Below the pieces are notes generated by a model. The model worked only from the letters and a program-made list of their open reading frames with translations. It was not told where the DNA came from and made no database searches. The translations under genes and the position numbers were made by a program. 64,000 bases of DNA, from positions 124,001 through 188,000 of the forward strand of contig NZ_SOZE01000001.1 in NCBI RefSeq assembly GCF_004519315.1, written 5' to 3'. This DNA is from Mucilaginibacter psychrotolerans. GTDB lineage: Bacteria; Bacteroidota; Bacteroidia; Sphingobacteriales; Sphingobacteriaceae. Shown one piece after another: positions 1 through 7,870 of this stretch; the first letter of the stretch is position 1, and each line of letters opens with the position of its first letter.

Positions 1-748
1 CAACGCCGGCAGGTGTGCCGGTAGAGATCACGTCGCCCGGCAGCAGGGTCATAAACCGGCTCACATAAGCTATCACGAAAGGCACTTTGAAGATGAAGTT
101 AGCCGTATTGCCATCCTGCATTTTCTGACCGTTTACGGTTAGCCAAAGGCGCAAGTTATCGGGGTCGGCCACTTCATCGGGCGTTACCAGGTATGGACCC
201 ATCGGCGCAAAAGTATCGCAGCCTTTTCCTTTATCCCAGGTACCGTTGCGCTCCAATTGGAACTCACGCTCGGATACATCATTGTGCAGCACGTAACCAG
301 CTATATAATCCGCCGCTTCGGCTTCCTCTACATAGGATGCTTTTTTACCGATAACCACAGCCAACTCAACCTCCCAATCGGTTTTTACCGAATTTTTAGG
401 GATAACGATATTATCATTCGGCCCAACCAGCGAGGTGCTGCTTTTCATGAATATCACCGGCTCGGGCGGTATTGGTGCGTTGGTTTCGCGGGCATGGTCG
501 GCATAGTTCAAGCCGATGCAAACGATTTTTGATGGCCTGGCTATAGGGCTGCCTAAACGGCTGCCTTCGGGTATTGGGGTCAATTCGCTTTGGTGCGCTT
601 TTACGTAAGCTTCCAGTTCGGCAATGCCGCCACGTTCAAAGAATTTCTCGTCGTAATCACTGTTCAAAAAAGAGGCATCGTAGTTAACGCCATCAATATG
701 CACGCCTGCTTTCTCTTCGCCGGCGTTGCCAAATCTTATTAGTTTCAT
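1..748 (-). CDS. Fumarylacetoacetate hydrolase family protein, partial (probable 2,4-diketo-3-deoxy-L-fuconate hydrolase)
   Basis: The gene starts at the ATG whose complement is at 746-748 and runs off the left edge, so about 249 N-terminal residues are visible. The protein begins MKLIRFGNAGEEKAGVHID and carries the FAH-fold signatures KIVCIGLNYADHA, EPVIFMKSSTS, the metal-ligand run DWEVELAVVIG, LHNDVSEREFQ and GDVISTGTPAGV. These enzymes use a divalent metal to hydrolyse a C-C bond in diketo acids. It follows the SDR gene by 5 bases and the UxaA-type gene upstream. That trio matches the last steps of the non-phosphorylating L-fucose pathway, where 2,4-diketo-3-deoxy-L-fuconate is split to pyruvate and lactate. 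The family is certain; the substrate is inferred from context, and another 2-keto-3-deoxy sugar acid is possible. Confidence 0.85.
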   Translation of the reverse strand, partial: MKLIRFGNAGEEKAGVHIDGVNYDASFLNSDYDEKFFERGGIAELEAYVKAHQSELTPIPEGSRLGSPIARPSKIVCIGLNYADHARETNAPIPPEPVIFMKSSTSLVGPNDNIVIPKNSVKTDWEVELAVVIGKKASYVEEAEAADYIAGYVLHNDVSEREFQLERNGTWDKGKGCDTFAPMGPYLVTPDEVADPDNLRLWLTVNGQKMQDGNTANFIFKVPFVIAYVSRFMTLLPGDVISTGTPAGV

Positions 749-753
749 CTTGC

Positions 754-1518
754 TTAGTTGTTTAATGTAATAAAGCCGCCATCTATAGGGTAATCGGTCC
801 CCGTGATAAACCCGGCTTCGTCCGAACATAAGTACAAGGCCAGCGAAGCAACTTCATCCGGCTTGCCCATACGCCCGATGGGCTGGCTTTTGGATAGTTT
901 CTCGAATATCTCGTCCTCTCTGCCAGGATAATTTTTTGCGATAAAGCCATCTACAAATGGTGTATGCACCCTTGCCGGCGAGATACTGTTGCAGCGGATA
1001 TTATCGGCCATATAATCGCGTGCTACGGATAAGGTCATGGCAAAGATGGCGCCTTTGCTCATAGAGTAGGCAAACCTGTCGGTAATACCCACTTGCGCCG
1101 CTATGGATGCCATGTTGAGGATAACCCCACCGCCATGCAGCTTCATGCCTGGCACCGCCGCAAAAAGGCAGTTATAGGCACCTTTTACGTTTACGTTGTA
1201 GATGCGGTCCAAATCTGCTTCGCTGGTGTTCAGCAGGCTACCTACATGGGCAATGCCCGCATTGTTTACCAAAATATCCACCTTGCCTATCTTATCGAAT
1301 ACAGCTAATACCGCCTGCTGATCGGCCACGTTGGCAGCATGTGCTTCTGCTTTACCGCCTGTGGCGCTAATTTCTTCTACAACACCGCTTGCTGCATCGG
1401 CATTTAGTTCTATGATGTGTACCGTTGCGCCTTGTTGGGCAAACAGCAAGGCTATGGCCCGGCCTATGCCGCTGCCACCGCCGGTAATAACGGCTATTTT
1501 ATTTACTAAGCTAAACAT
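754..1518 (-). CDS. SDR family oxidoreductase (probable 2-keto-3-deoxy-L-fuconate dehydrogenase)
   Basis: A 254-residue classical short-chain dehydrogenase. The NAD-binding motif TGGGSGIG is at residues 12-19, NNAG near 85-88, and the catalytic Ser/Tyr/Lys set is near S138, Y151 and K155 (motif YSMSK). The C-terminus ends in the usual GTDYPIDGGF segment. It lies 14 bases after the UxaA-type dehydratase and 5 bases before the FAH hydrolase, so the three are almost surely one transcript. In the Xanthomonas-type L-fucose pathway an SDR oxidises 2-keto-3-deoxy-L-fuconate to the diketo acid that the FAH enzyme cleaves, and the gene order here fits that role. The exact substrate is an inference. 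Confidence 0.88.
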   Translation of the reverse strand: MFSLVNKIAVITGGGSGIGRAIALLFAQQGATVHIIELNADAASGVVEEISATGGKAEAHAANVADQQAVLAVFDKIGKVDILVNNAGIAHVGSLLNTSEADLDRIYNVNVKGAYNCLFAAVPGMKLHGGGVILNMASIAAQVGITDRFAYSMSKGAIFAMTLSVARDYMADNIRCNSISPARVHTPFVDGFIAKNYPGREDEIFEKLSKSQPIGRMGKPDEVASLALYLCSDEAGFITGTDYPIDGGFITLNN

Positions 1519-1532
1519 GCTTTTACTTAAGT

Positions 1533-3197
1533 TTATAATGAAACGCCTCTCTTCCAGGGAATAAAATCGTCCTGCCCCAATTGCACAGCTTTGGGTTTGA
1601 TATTGCCACTGGCTACCTCTACCACGTAATCCAACAAGCGGTGCGTGGCTTGTTCTATCGTTTCTTCTCCCTCTATAATAGTACCGCAGTTAAAATCGAT
1701 GATATCGGGCATGCGGTTATATAGTTTGGTGTTGGTTGATAGTTTTACTACCGGCGTAATGGGGTTGCCCGTTGGGGTGCCTAATCCTGTAGTAAACAAT
1801 ACAATATTACTGCCCGAGCCTACTACCGCCGTGGTGCTTTCTACATCGCTGCCTGGCGTACACAGCAGGTTAAGGCCCGGCTTAGTCACTTTCTCCGGAT
1901 AATCCAGTACCGCTGCCACGGGCGATGTGCCGCCTTTTTTGGCTGCACCTGCCGATTTGATAGCATCAGTAATCAACCCGTCGCGGATGTTGCCCGGCGA
2001 TGGATTGGCGTAAAAGCCCGAGCCATCGGCCTCGGCCCTGGCGGCGTAAGTGGTCATCAGGTTCATGAATTTCTGCGCCGTTGGCTCGTCTATGCAGCGG
2101 TCGCTCAGTTCCTGTTCCACGCCGCAAAGTTCGGGGAACTCGGCCAGTACCACGCTACCGCCTAGCGTCACCAAAATATCCGACAGATAACCCAATACCG
2201 GGTTGGCCGATATGCCGGAGAATCCATCAGACCCTCCGCATTCCAGGCCTATATTCAGCTTGTTCAAAGGAGCAGGCTCGCGCTGCTGCTTATTTGCTTC
2301 TATCAGTCCGGCGAAGGTTTGCTTCAACGCCTCGTGCAGCAGGCGGCTTTCGGTACCCAGCTTTTGCTGCTCTAAAATCATTAAGGGTTTGGAGAAATTG
2401 GGGTCGCGTTTTTTGATCTCTTCCTGTAAAATGCTGGCCTGCGCATGCTGGCAGCCCAGGCTTAATACGGTTGCGCCTGCCACATTGGGATGGGTGATAT
2501 ATCCGGCCAACAAGCCGCAAAGCGCATCAGAATCGGTACGCGTGCCGCCGCAGCCCATATCGTGGTTCAGAAATTTGATGCCATCAACGTTAGCGAATAC
2601 CTTCCGCGATGATTCGCCCTCGGGTGTCATCTTCAAATCGGCCTGCAAAATCTCCTGTACGGATTTGCCCGTTTGCAGCATCTCTATCAGTTGATCCACC
2701 TCGTCTTCATAACCGCGGGGCTTCGCAAAACCCAGTTTCTCCAGCATAGCCTCCTTTAACACGTTGATGTTGCGGTTCTCGCAAAACACCAGCGGTATCA
2801 CCAGCCAGTAATTGGCCGTGCCCACGCTGCCATCAGTACGGGGATAGCCCATAAAAGTCCTCTCCGCGTAAGCGCTAACATCGGGCCGGTGCCATTGCGT
2901 TTTGCGGCTGCCCAGCTTAAAACCGTCGGCGGCATGCAAGATGTTCTCGGTTGTAATTGCCCCGCCCTGCGGTATGTACTGACTGGCTTTGCCTACCAAT
3001 ACGCCATACATATGTATCTCGTCGCCCGGCTGAAGCGCCTCAAGAGTAAATTTATGTTTGCCCGCTACATCGTCGGCCAGCACCAGGTTGGTGCCGCCAT
3101 GTTGTATGGGCGTACCTTTGGGTAAATCGGTAAGGGCCACCAATACGTTATCGGCAGGGTGAATCTGTAAAAAAGTAAGTTTATCTTTTGCTACCAT
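1533..3197 (-). CDS. UxaA/altronate dehydratase family protein (candidate L-fuconate dehydratase)
   Basis: A 554-residue protein. An N-terminal SAF domain (about residues 1-95, with GDEIHMYGVLVGKA) is followed by the large GarD/UxaA catalytic region, recognisable from FMGYPRTDGSVGTANYW, GCGGTRTDSD, GLECGGSDGFSGI and the C-terminal IDFNCGTIIEGEETI. The family dehydrates aldonic acids such as altronate and galactarate with an iron centre. As first gene of the UxaA-SDR-FAH operon it probably supplies the 2-keto-3-deoxy acid, so L-fuconate or a related acid is the likely substrate. Length and architecture are normal for full-length UxaA. Two GGATAA-type palindromes lie 84-121 bases upstream of its start. 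Confidence 0.85.
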   Translation of the reverse strand: MVAKDKLTFLQIHPADNVLVALTDLPKGTPIQHGGTNLVLADDVAGKHKFTLEALQPGDEIHMYGVLVGKASQYIPQGGAITTENILHAADGFKLGSRKTQWHRPDVSAYAERTFMGYPRTDGSVGTANYWLVIPLVFCENRNINVLKEAMLEKLGFAKPRGYEDEVDQLIEMLQTGKSVQEILQADLKMTPEGESSRKVFANVDGIKFLNHDMGCGGTRTDSDALCGLLAGYITHPNVAGATVLSLGCQHAQASILQEEIKKRDPNFSKPLMILEQQKLGTESRLLHEALKQTFAGLIEANKQQREPAPLNKLNIGLECGGSDGFSGISANPVLGYLSDILVTLGGSVVLAEFPELCGVEQELSDRCIDEPTAQKFMNLMTTYAARAEADGSGFYANPSPGNIRDGLITDAIKSAGAAKKGGTSPVAAVLDYPEKVTKPGLNLLCTPGSDVESTTAVVGSGSNIVLFTTGLGTPTGNPITPVVKLSTNTKLYNRMPDIIDFNCGTIIEGEETIEQATHRLLDYVVEVASGNIKPKAVQLGQDDFIPWKRGVSL

Positions 3198-3686
3198 GGT
3201 AGTATTTTTGATTTGCTCCTGTCGGATGCTCGGTTTTATTATCGGTTCGTAAAATTAAACACCAATCGCGTGTTCAAAATGGATAATATCCAAAAAAAGA
3301 TGGATAATAACGTTATCCGGCGGCAATAAAAAACTAAAGGTCTTTATTATAATTGCTTAACTCAGTTTAAAATGGCGGGCTTCAGCCGGTCTGCGGGTCC
3401 ATATTCACAAAATAAACTCTCCCTAAAAACACACCTATACTGCGCTTTAATCTTTCTATTGCAAGGCAAGAAATCGGCGCACACTTCAATATGTATAACT
3501 ACGCAGGGTAGCATACAAAGGAAAGGTATGCCCCTAAAGAATGCTTAACCATTATATGCCAACTATTAAGCGATATTGGGATAGTTATTAAGCGAAATAT
3601 CCCTACTGTATTTGTGCGCTCAAGTTAAAACAAATCCACGTGTTTCTCATTTATTATCAGGCCACTTAAGGCCATACAGCATTTTG
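3198..3686. other. Divergent intergenic region, 489 bp
   Basis: No gene was found. It holds the upstream region of the minus-strand sugar-acid operon and of the plus-strand FAD oxidoreductase. Visible structure: two GGATAA-type palindromes at 3281-3318, and two exact 10-base direct repeats TATTAAGCGA at 3564-3573 and 3586-3595, 22 bases apart, just before a -7-like box near 3608-3615 (TGTATTTG). The direct repeats look like a regulator site for the plus-strand gene, but the regulator is unknown. Confidence 0.5.
3281..3318. promoter_or_regulatory. Tandem palindromic operator candidates upstream of the sugar-acid operon
   Basis: GGATAATATCC at 3281-3291 is a perfect odd palindrome. GGATAATAACGTTATCC at 3302-3318 is a palindrome with GGATAA/TTATCC arms and also contains ATAACGTTAT centred on CG, the layout of LacI-family operators. 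The two sites share TGGATAATA and start 21 bases apart, two helical turns, which suits co-operative binding. They lie 84-121 bases upstream of the UxaA-type start. No regulator gene is in the window, so the LacI assignment is only a guess. Confidence 0.5.
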
Positions 3687-5402
3687 ATGAACAAAAAACG
3701 CATCGCAATAATTGGTGGCGGCCCCAGCGGGCTGTTTATGTTTAAACGATTGGTTGATACCGGCGATGCCGAAATCAGCATAACCATTTTCGAACGCAAA
3801 AAACAACTTGGCGCGGGCATGCCATACAGCCCCGAAGGCGCAAACGACGAACACATCACCAATGTATCGGGCAATGAGATACCTGAACTGGTAACATCTG
3901 TTGCCGACTGGATTGCCGCCGCGCCAAAGGAACTATTGGCTCATTATCAAATCACCTCCCAAAGCTATAACGACTACAAAGTGCTCCCGCGCCTGCTTTT
4001 CGGGCAATACCTATCGGCACAGTTCGATTTGTTGATGCAACAGGCCCGGAAGCATGGCATCAGGGTAGATGTGCATTTTGAAAGCACAGTTAGCGATATT
4101 ATCGACAAGCCTGATGACAAACAGGTTGCAGTAGAAGTGAATGTCAACAACCTGCAACATTTCGACACGGTAATTATCTGCACCGGGCACAACTGGCCCA
4201 AAAAATACGAAGGCAAAGTACCGGGATATTTCGATTCGCCATATCCCCCTGCTAAGCTTTGCATTAAAACAAACCACACGGTTGCTATAAAAGGTTCGTC
4301 GCTTACCGCCGTAGATGCGATACGCACACTGGGACGGGGGAATGGGAAATTTTCTATAGAGAAAGATGGTAAACGTGTTTATCATTTGGGCATAGATAGT
4401 CCCGACTTTAAAATCATCCTGCATTCGCGCAACGGGTTGCTGCCAGCAGTGCGCTTTCATTTGGATAACCCGCACCTGGAGAACGACACGATATTAAGCG
4501 AGGAAGAAGTAGATGAGCACATCAAAAACAACGACGGCTTTTTGTCGCTAGATTATATTTTCGAGAAGGACTTTAAAGAACCCATCCGCGAAAGGCAGCC
4601 CGATTTTTATGCCCACATCAAGGATATGAGCATGGAAGCATTCGTAGAAGAGATGATGGGAAAGCGCGAGCGACAAGATGCATTTGCGTTGCTGAAAGCG
4701 GAATATGCAGAAGCTGAACGGTCCATAAAAGCACATAAATCCGTTTACTGGAAGGAAATGCTGGGCGTATTGAGCTTTGCCATGAATTACCCTGCCAAGC
4801 ATTTATCTGCAGAGGATATGCAAAGATTGCAAAAAGTGTTGCAGCCGCTCATCTCGGTGGTGATCGCTTATATTCCGCAAAGCTCCTGCGAAGAACTAAT
4901 GGCTATGCACGACGCAGGAATATTGGAAATTGTTTCCGTTGGAGAAGATAGCGAGGTAAAACCAGGCCAACCCGGTGGTGCGGTATATGCGTACACCGAT
5001 GATGCCGGTAAAAAACACGCCGACCATTTTGAAACATTTGTAGATTCTGTAGGGCAGCCGCACTTAGCCTATGACGACCTGCCTTATCCAAGCCTCATCA
5101 AAAATAAATCGGTAACACCTGCCACGCTGAAATTCAGGGATGCGGAAAAGGGCAAGCAGGCAATAGAAAAAGACGCAGAGAAAGTTAAAACCGATGGAAA
5201 AGGCAATTATCGTTTGATTGTACCGGGCATTGCTATCAACGATAATTTCCAGATAATAGATGAGCTTGGCGCATACAACAATCGCATTTATATGATGGCC
5301 GTACCGTATATTGGCGGCTACAATCCCGATTACTCGGGACTTGACTTTTGTGAACAAGCATCAGGACTAATTATGGAAGCCTTGCTTAAAAACAACGCAT
5401 GA
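3687..5402 (+). CDS. FAD/NAD(P)-binding oxidoreductase (NAD_binding_9 type)
   Basis: A 571-residue flavoprotein if started at MNKKRIAIIGGGPSG (ATG at 3687). The frame is open to 3612, but the dinucleotide-binding GGGPSG must sit close to the N-terminus, so the downstream ATG is preferred. The Rossmann motif is at residues 10-15; further NAD_binding_9-like features are TVIICTGHNWP and the closing region GGYNPDYSGLDFCEQASG. The reaction is unknown; proteins of this group are usually annotated only as FAD-dependent oxidoreductases. Its TGA overlaps the ATG of the DUF1543 gene by 4 bases, so the two are translationally coupled. Confidence 0.8.
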   Translation: MNKKRIAIIGGGPSGLFMFKRLVDTGDAEISITIFERKKQLGAGMPYSPEGANDEHITNVSGNEIPELVTSVADWIAAAPKELLAHYQITSQSYNDYKVLPRLLFGQYLSAQFDLLMQQARKHGIRVDVHFESTVSDIIDKPDDKQVAVEVNVNNLQHFDTVIICTGHNWPKKYEGKVPGYFDSPYPPAKLCIKTNHTVAIKGSSLTAVDAIRTLGRGNGKFSIEKDGKRVYHLGIDSPDFKIILHSRNGLLPAVRFHLDNPHLENDTILSEEEVDEHIKNNDGFLSLDYIFEKDFKEPIRERQPDFYAHIKDMSMEAFVEEMMGKRERQDAFALLKAEYAEAERSIKAHKSVYWKEMLGVLSFAMNYPAKHLSAEDMQRLQKVLQPLISVVIAYIPQSSCEELMAMHDAGILEIVSVGEDSEVKPGQPGGAVYAYTDDAGKKHADHFETFVDSVGQPHLAYDDLPYPSLIKNKSVTPATLKFRDAEKGKQAIEKDAEKVKTDGKGNYRLIVPGIAINDNFQIIDELGAYNNRIYMMAVPYIGGYNPDYSGLDFCEQASGLIMEALLKNNA

Positions 5403-5986
5403 GCGAACAAACATCCACCGAAGTAAAACTGTACATGTTACTGCTTGGCTCTAAAGCCCCCGGCAGGCATGTAGAGCAGCACGACGTGTTCTTTGGGATA
5501 GCGGCATCGTTAAAGGACCTGGTGCCCGACATCAAAGCCTTTTGGAAAAACACCGGTAGCACCCTGCACATCGACGGCTGGCGCGAGGTAAACCGGGTGG
5601 ATGGCTACCGAATCAGCGTTATTTTAAAGGAAAAAGCGGTTATACCGACTGACAATCGCCTCTTCTTCATCAACCTTGGCGGCTACCAGTCGGGCAAACT
5701 GGAAGAGCAACATTACACCGTGCTAACTGTACAAACCGATCGTGCTGCTGCCATACAGCAATCCAAGAAAACGGTATTCTTCCGCAACAATACCATCGCC
5801 GGCATGAAGGGAGCTAACTCCCATATCGATGACAAGTACGGGATTGATGTGGATGATATCTACAATATTGAGGATATGCTATCCCCCGGATTAAAAGAGA
5901 AGTATCACATCGAAATAACGCCCGGAGTAGATTTACCCGAGGATGAGGTACATTTAGGATATTTTAGGTTGGAGAAATTGGTGTGA
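5399..5986 (+). CDS. DUF1543 domain-containing protein
   Basis: A 195-residue cytosolic protein with the DUF1543 hallmark KLYMLLLGSKAPGRHVEQHD near the N-terminus, followed by segments such as FFINLGGYQSGKLEE and the repeat-like DIYNIEDMLSPG. No catalytic motif is recognised and the family function is unknown. It overlaps the preceding FAD oxidoreductase by 4 bases (ATGA), which argues for a common transcript and perhaps a shared task. No signal peptide or membrane segment is visible. Confidence 0.75.
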   Translation: MSEQTSTEVKLYMLLLGSKAPGRHVEQHDVFFGIAASLKDLVPDIKAFWKNTGSTLHIDGWREVNRVDGYRISVILKEKAVIPTDNRLFFINLGGYQSGKLEEQHYTVLTVQTDRAAAIQQSKKTVFFRNNTIAGMKGANSHIDDKYGIDVDDIYNIEDMLSPGLKEKYHIEITPGVDLPEDEVHLGYFRLEKLV

Positions 5987-6016
5987 GTTTTAAATCTGTG
6001 AGTTAAATTAGTCGGT

Positions 6017-6223
6017 ATGAAAATTTTGCTCGAAGTTAAAGAGAGTAAAGCCGCAGCCCTTCTCGAAGTGCTGAACGATTTGCCATACGTTAAAATTGAT
6101 GTGCTTACGCCTGTGAGAGCCAAAGTTCTGCAAGACTTAAAAATTGCGGTTAAGGAACTTAATTTGGTTCTGTCGGGCAAACTCGAGGCACGCGATGCCC
6201 ATGAACTCCTCAACGAACTTTAA
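6017..6223 (+). CDS. Small antitoxin-like protein, orphan
   Basis: A 68-residue protein of the pattern MKILLEVKESKAAALLEVL ... LSGKLEARDAHELLNEL. Such short Bacteroidota proteins often sit just before RelE/ParE/YafQ-like toxins and are probably antitoxins, with a ribbon-like N-terminus and a helical tail ending in LLNEL. Here no toxin follows; a GNAT gene starts 1 base after its stop. Either the partner was lost, it pairs with the acetyltransferase (some GNAT proteins are toxins), or the family has another role. The annotation rests on recall of the family, not on a search. Confidence 0.5.
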   Translation: MKILLEVKESKAAALLEVLNDLPYVKIDVLTPVRAKVLQDLKIAVKELNLVLSGKLEARDAHELLNEL

Positions 6224-6224
6224 C

Positions 6225-6782
6225 ATGACCCGTCCCGCCACCCCTACCGACGCCCCAATTGTCGCCCAACTAATTATCCTGGCTATGGGGCAAATCCTTG
6301 CCGGCAAATTCGCCAATAGTAACGACCCTGAAGTTATTCACGCTTTGTTCACCCGTTTTGCAGGACTGAAAGGCAATCAATACAGCTATGAGAACATCAT
6401 ACTCTGGGAAGAAGACAGCGCCGTATGCGGCATGATAATCGCCTATGATGGCGCGGAGTTGGATACCTTGCGGGACCCCTTCTTAAATTACACCCGCGCA
6501 GAGTTAGGTTTTACCGGAACGCTTGAAGATGAAACTCAAAGCGGCGAATATTATATCGACTGCCTGGCGGTGTTACCGCAGTATCAGGGCAAGGGCATAG
6601 CCAAAGGTTTAATAAAAGCTTTGTTTGATACAGCAGCAAAGTTGGGGCACCATACCGTGGGCCTGCTGGTAAGCAAGGGGAATGATAAGGCGCAAAAACT
6701 ATATACAGGGCTGGGTTTTCAGGTTGTTGGCGAGAAAGGATTGCTTGGTGGCAGGCACTATCATTTGCAGAAGCAATTGTAA
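6225..6782 (+). CDS. GNAT family N-acetyltransferase
   Basis: A 185-residue protein starting at MTRPATPTDAPIVAQ (ATG 6225), 1 base after the preceding stop; the frame is open further upstream but overlaps the small gene. The GNAT core is visible as YYIDCLAVLPQYQGKGIAKGL, the acetyl-CoA pyrophosphate loop Q-x2-G-K-G, followed by LLVSKGNDKAQKLYTGLGFQ. The acceptor substrate is unknown. The long first half before motif A suggests a broad acceptor pocket. Coupling to the upstream antitoxin-like gene is suggested by spacing alone. Confidence 0.8.
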   Translation: MTRPATPTDAPIVAQLIILAMGQILAGKFANSNDPEVIHALFTRFAGLKGNQYSYENIILWEEDSAVCGMIIAYDGAELDTLRDPFLNYTRAELGFTGTLEDETQSGEYYIDCLAVLPQYQGKGIAKGLIKALFDTAAKLGHHTVGLLVSKGNDKAQKLYTGLGFQVVGEKGLLGGRHYHLQKQL

Positions 6783-6801
6783 AAGGGTAATGTTTTCCTT
6801 T

Positions 6802-6840
6802 GCCTGATAGCGATGTGTTTAAAACCCATCGCTATCAGGC
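6802..6840. repeat. Perfect 14-bp inverted repeat; dispersed palindrome, possible bidirectional terminator
   Basis: Arms GCCTGATAGCGATG (6802-6815) and CATCGCTATCAGGC (6827-6840) pair perfectly around an 11-base loop, between the convergent GNAT and zinc dehydrogenase genes. There is no clear T-run. Its core TAGCGATG-GTTT-AAAC-CATCGCTA recurs at 25662-25688 in the ilvC-leuC spacer, so it looks like a copy of a dispersed palindromic element that may also stop transcription from both sides. Confidence 0.7.
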
Positions 6841-6851
6841 AGCAGGGTCTA

Positions 6852-7868
6852 TTACATACTTATCATCGCTTTTATCACTCCGTTCTCCGGTTTCAACCAG
6901 CTTTCAAAATTATCAACCACTTCATCAAAATCAACCCGATGGGTAATGTACACATTGGGGTCTACCAGGCCTTTCTTCATCGAAGCTATCACATGCTCAA
7001 AATCGGCGCGGGTGGCGTTTCGGCTACTCATTAGCGTGCCTTCCCGTTTATGAAATTCGGGGTGACTTACCATCAATTCACCTTTCTGCAGACCAACCAG
7101 CACGTAACGCGCGCCATGCGCCATATAATAAAAGGCATTATTAATGGCCTTTTGATTACCCGTGGCATCTATTACTACCGTTGGCATATCGCCGCCGGTT
7201 ATCGCCATCAGTTGTTCTTTTACATCGGCATCGAGGGCGTTAACCGTGTGGTTTACACCAAGCTTATCCTTACAAAAAGCCAGGCGTTGCGGGTTCACGT
7301 CCATGGCAATTACCTGCCCGCCCGCAATGCGGGCAAACTCCATAATGCCCAGGCCTATCGGCCCCGCACCTACCACCAACACATATTCTCCCGGCGATAC
7401 ATCGGCACGGCGCACGCCATGTGCGCCTATGGCCAAGGGCTCTATCAGGGCCAGTTCGTCAAGGCTCAAACCATCGCCATGTACCAATAAATCTGTACGT
7501 ACGTGTAAATACTCGCGCATCCCGCCATCGGTATGTACGCCGCAAACCTGCAGGTTTACGCAACAATTGGGCTTTTGGCTGCGGCAGGCAATGCAATGCC
7601 CGCAATTGTAATAAGGTATAAAGGTTACCTTTTCGCCAATTTCAAAACTTTCGGCATTGCCGGTATCGGTTAGCTCGCCTGCAAGCTCGTGCCCCAATAT
7701 GCGTGGATAGCTAAAAAATGGCTGTGTGCCCTCAAAGGCATGCAAATCTGTGCCGCAAACGCCAATGCGGCGGATACGTAGCGTGGCATAGCCTTCCTTT
7801 GGTTCGGGTATATCCGCTGTGCCATAGTGCAACGTACCAGGCTCCATACAAACCAGTGTTTTCATCAT
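6852..7868 (-). CDS. Zinc-binding alcohol dehydrogenase family protein
   Basis: A 338-residue medium-chain dehydrogenase starting at 7868 (a second ATG follows at once). Catalytic-zinc region RIGVCGTDLHAFEG and GHELAG; structural-zinc loop CGHCIACRSQKPNC; NAD-binding VVGAGPIGLG. It is close to the sorbitol/threonine dehydrogenase-like group that oxidises sugars or sugar acids. Its start lies 2 bases after the stop of the GH95 fucosidase gene, so they are one unit, and it may act on fucose or a derivative released by GH95. That link is inferred from position; the substrate is not readable from the sequence. Confidence 0.82.
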   Translation of the reverse strand: MMKTLVCMEPGTLHYGTADIPEPKEGYATLRIRRIGVCGTDLHAFEGTQPFFSYPRILGHELAGELTDTGNAESFEIGEKVTFIPYYNCGHCIACRSQKPNCCVNLQVCGVHTDGGMREYLHVRTDLLVHGDGLSLDELALIEPLAIGAHGVRRADVSPGEYVLVVGAGPIGLGIMEFARIAGGQVIAMDVNPQRLAFCKDKLGVNHTVNALDADVKEQLMAITGGDMPTVVIDATGNQKAINNAFYYMAHGARYVLVGLQKGELMVSHPEFHKREGTLMSSRNATRADFEHVIASMKKGLVDPNVYITHRVDFDEVVDNFESWLKPENGVIKAMISM

Positions 7869-7870
7869 AT

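Noticed and set aside
3612..3686. 25-residue N-terminal extension of the FAD oxidoreductase.
   Set aside because: It would place the FAD-binding GGGPSG motif unusually far from the N-terminus and overlaps the likely promoter region.
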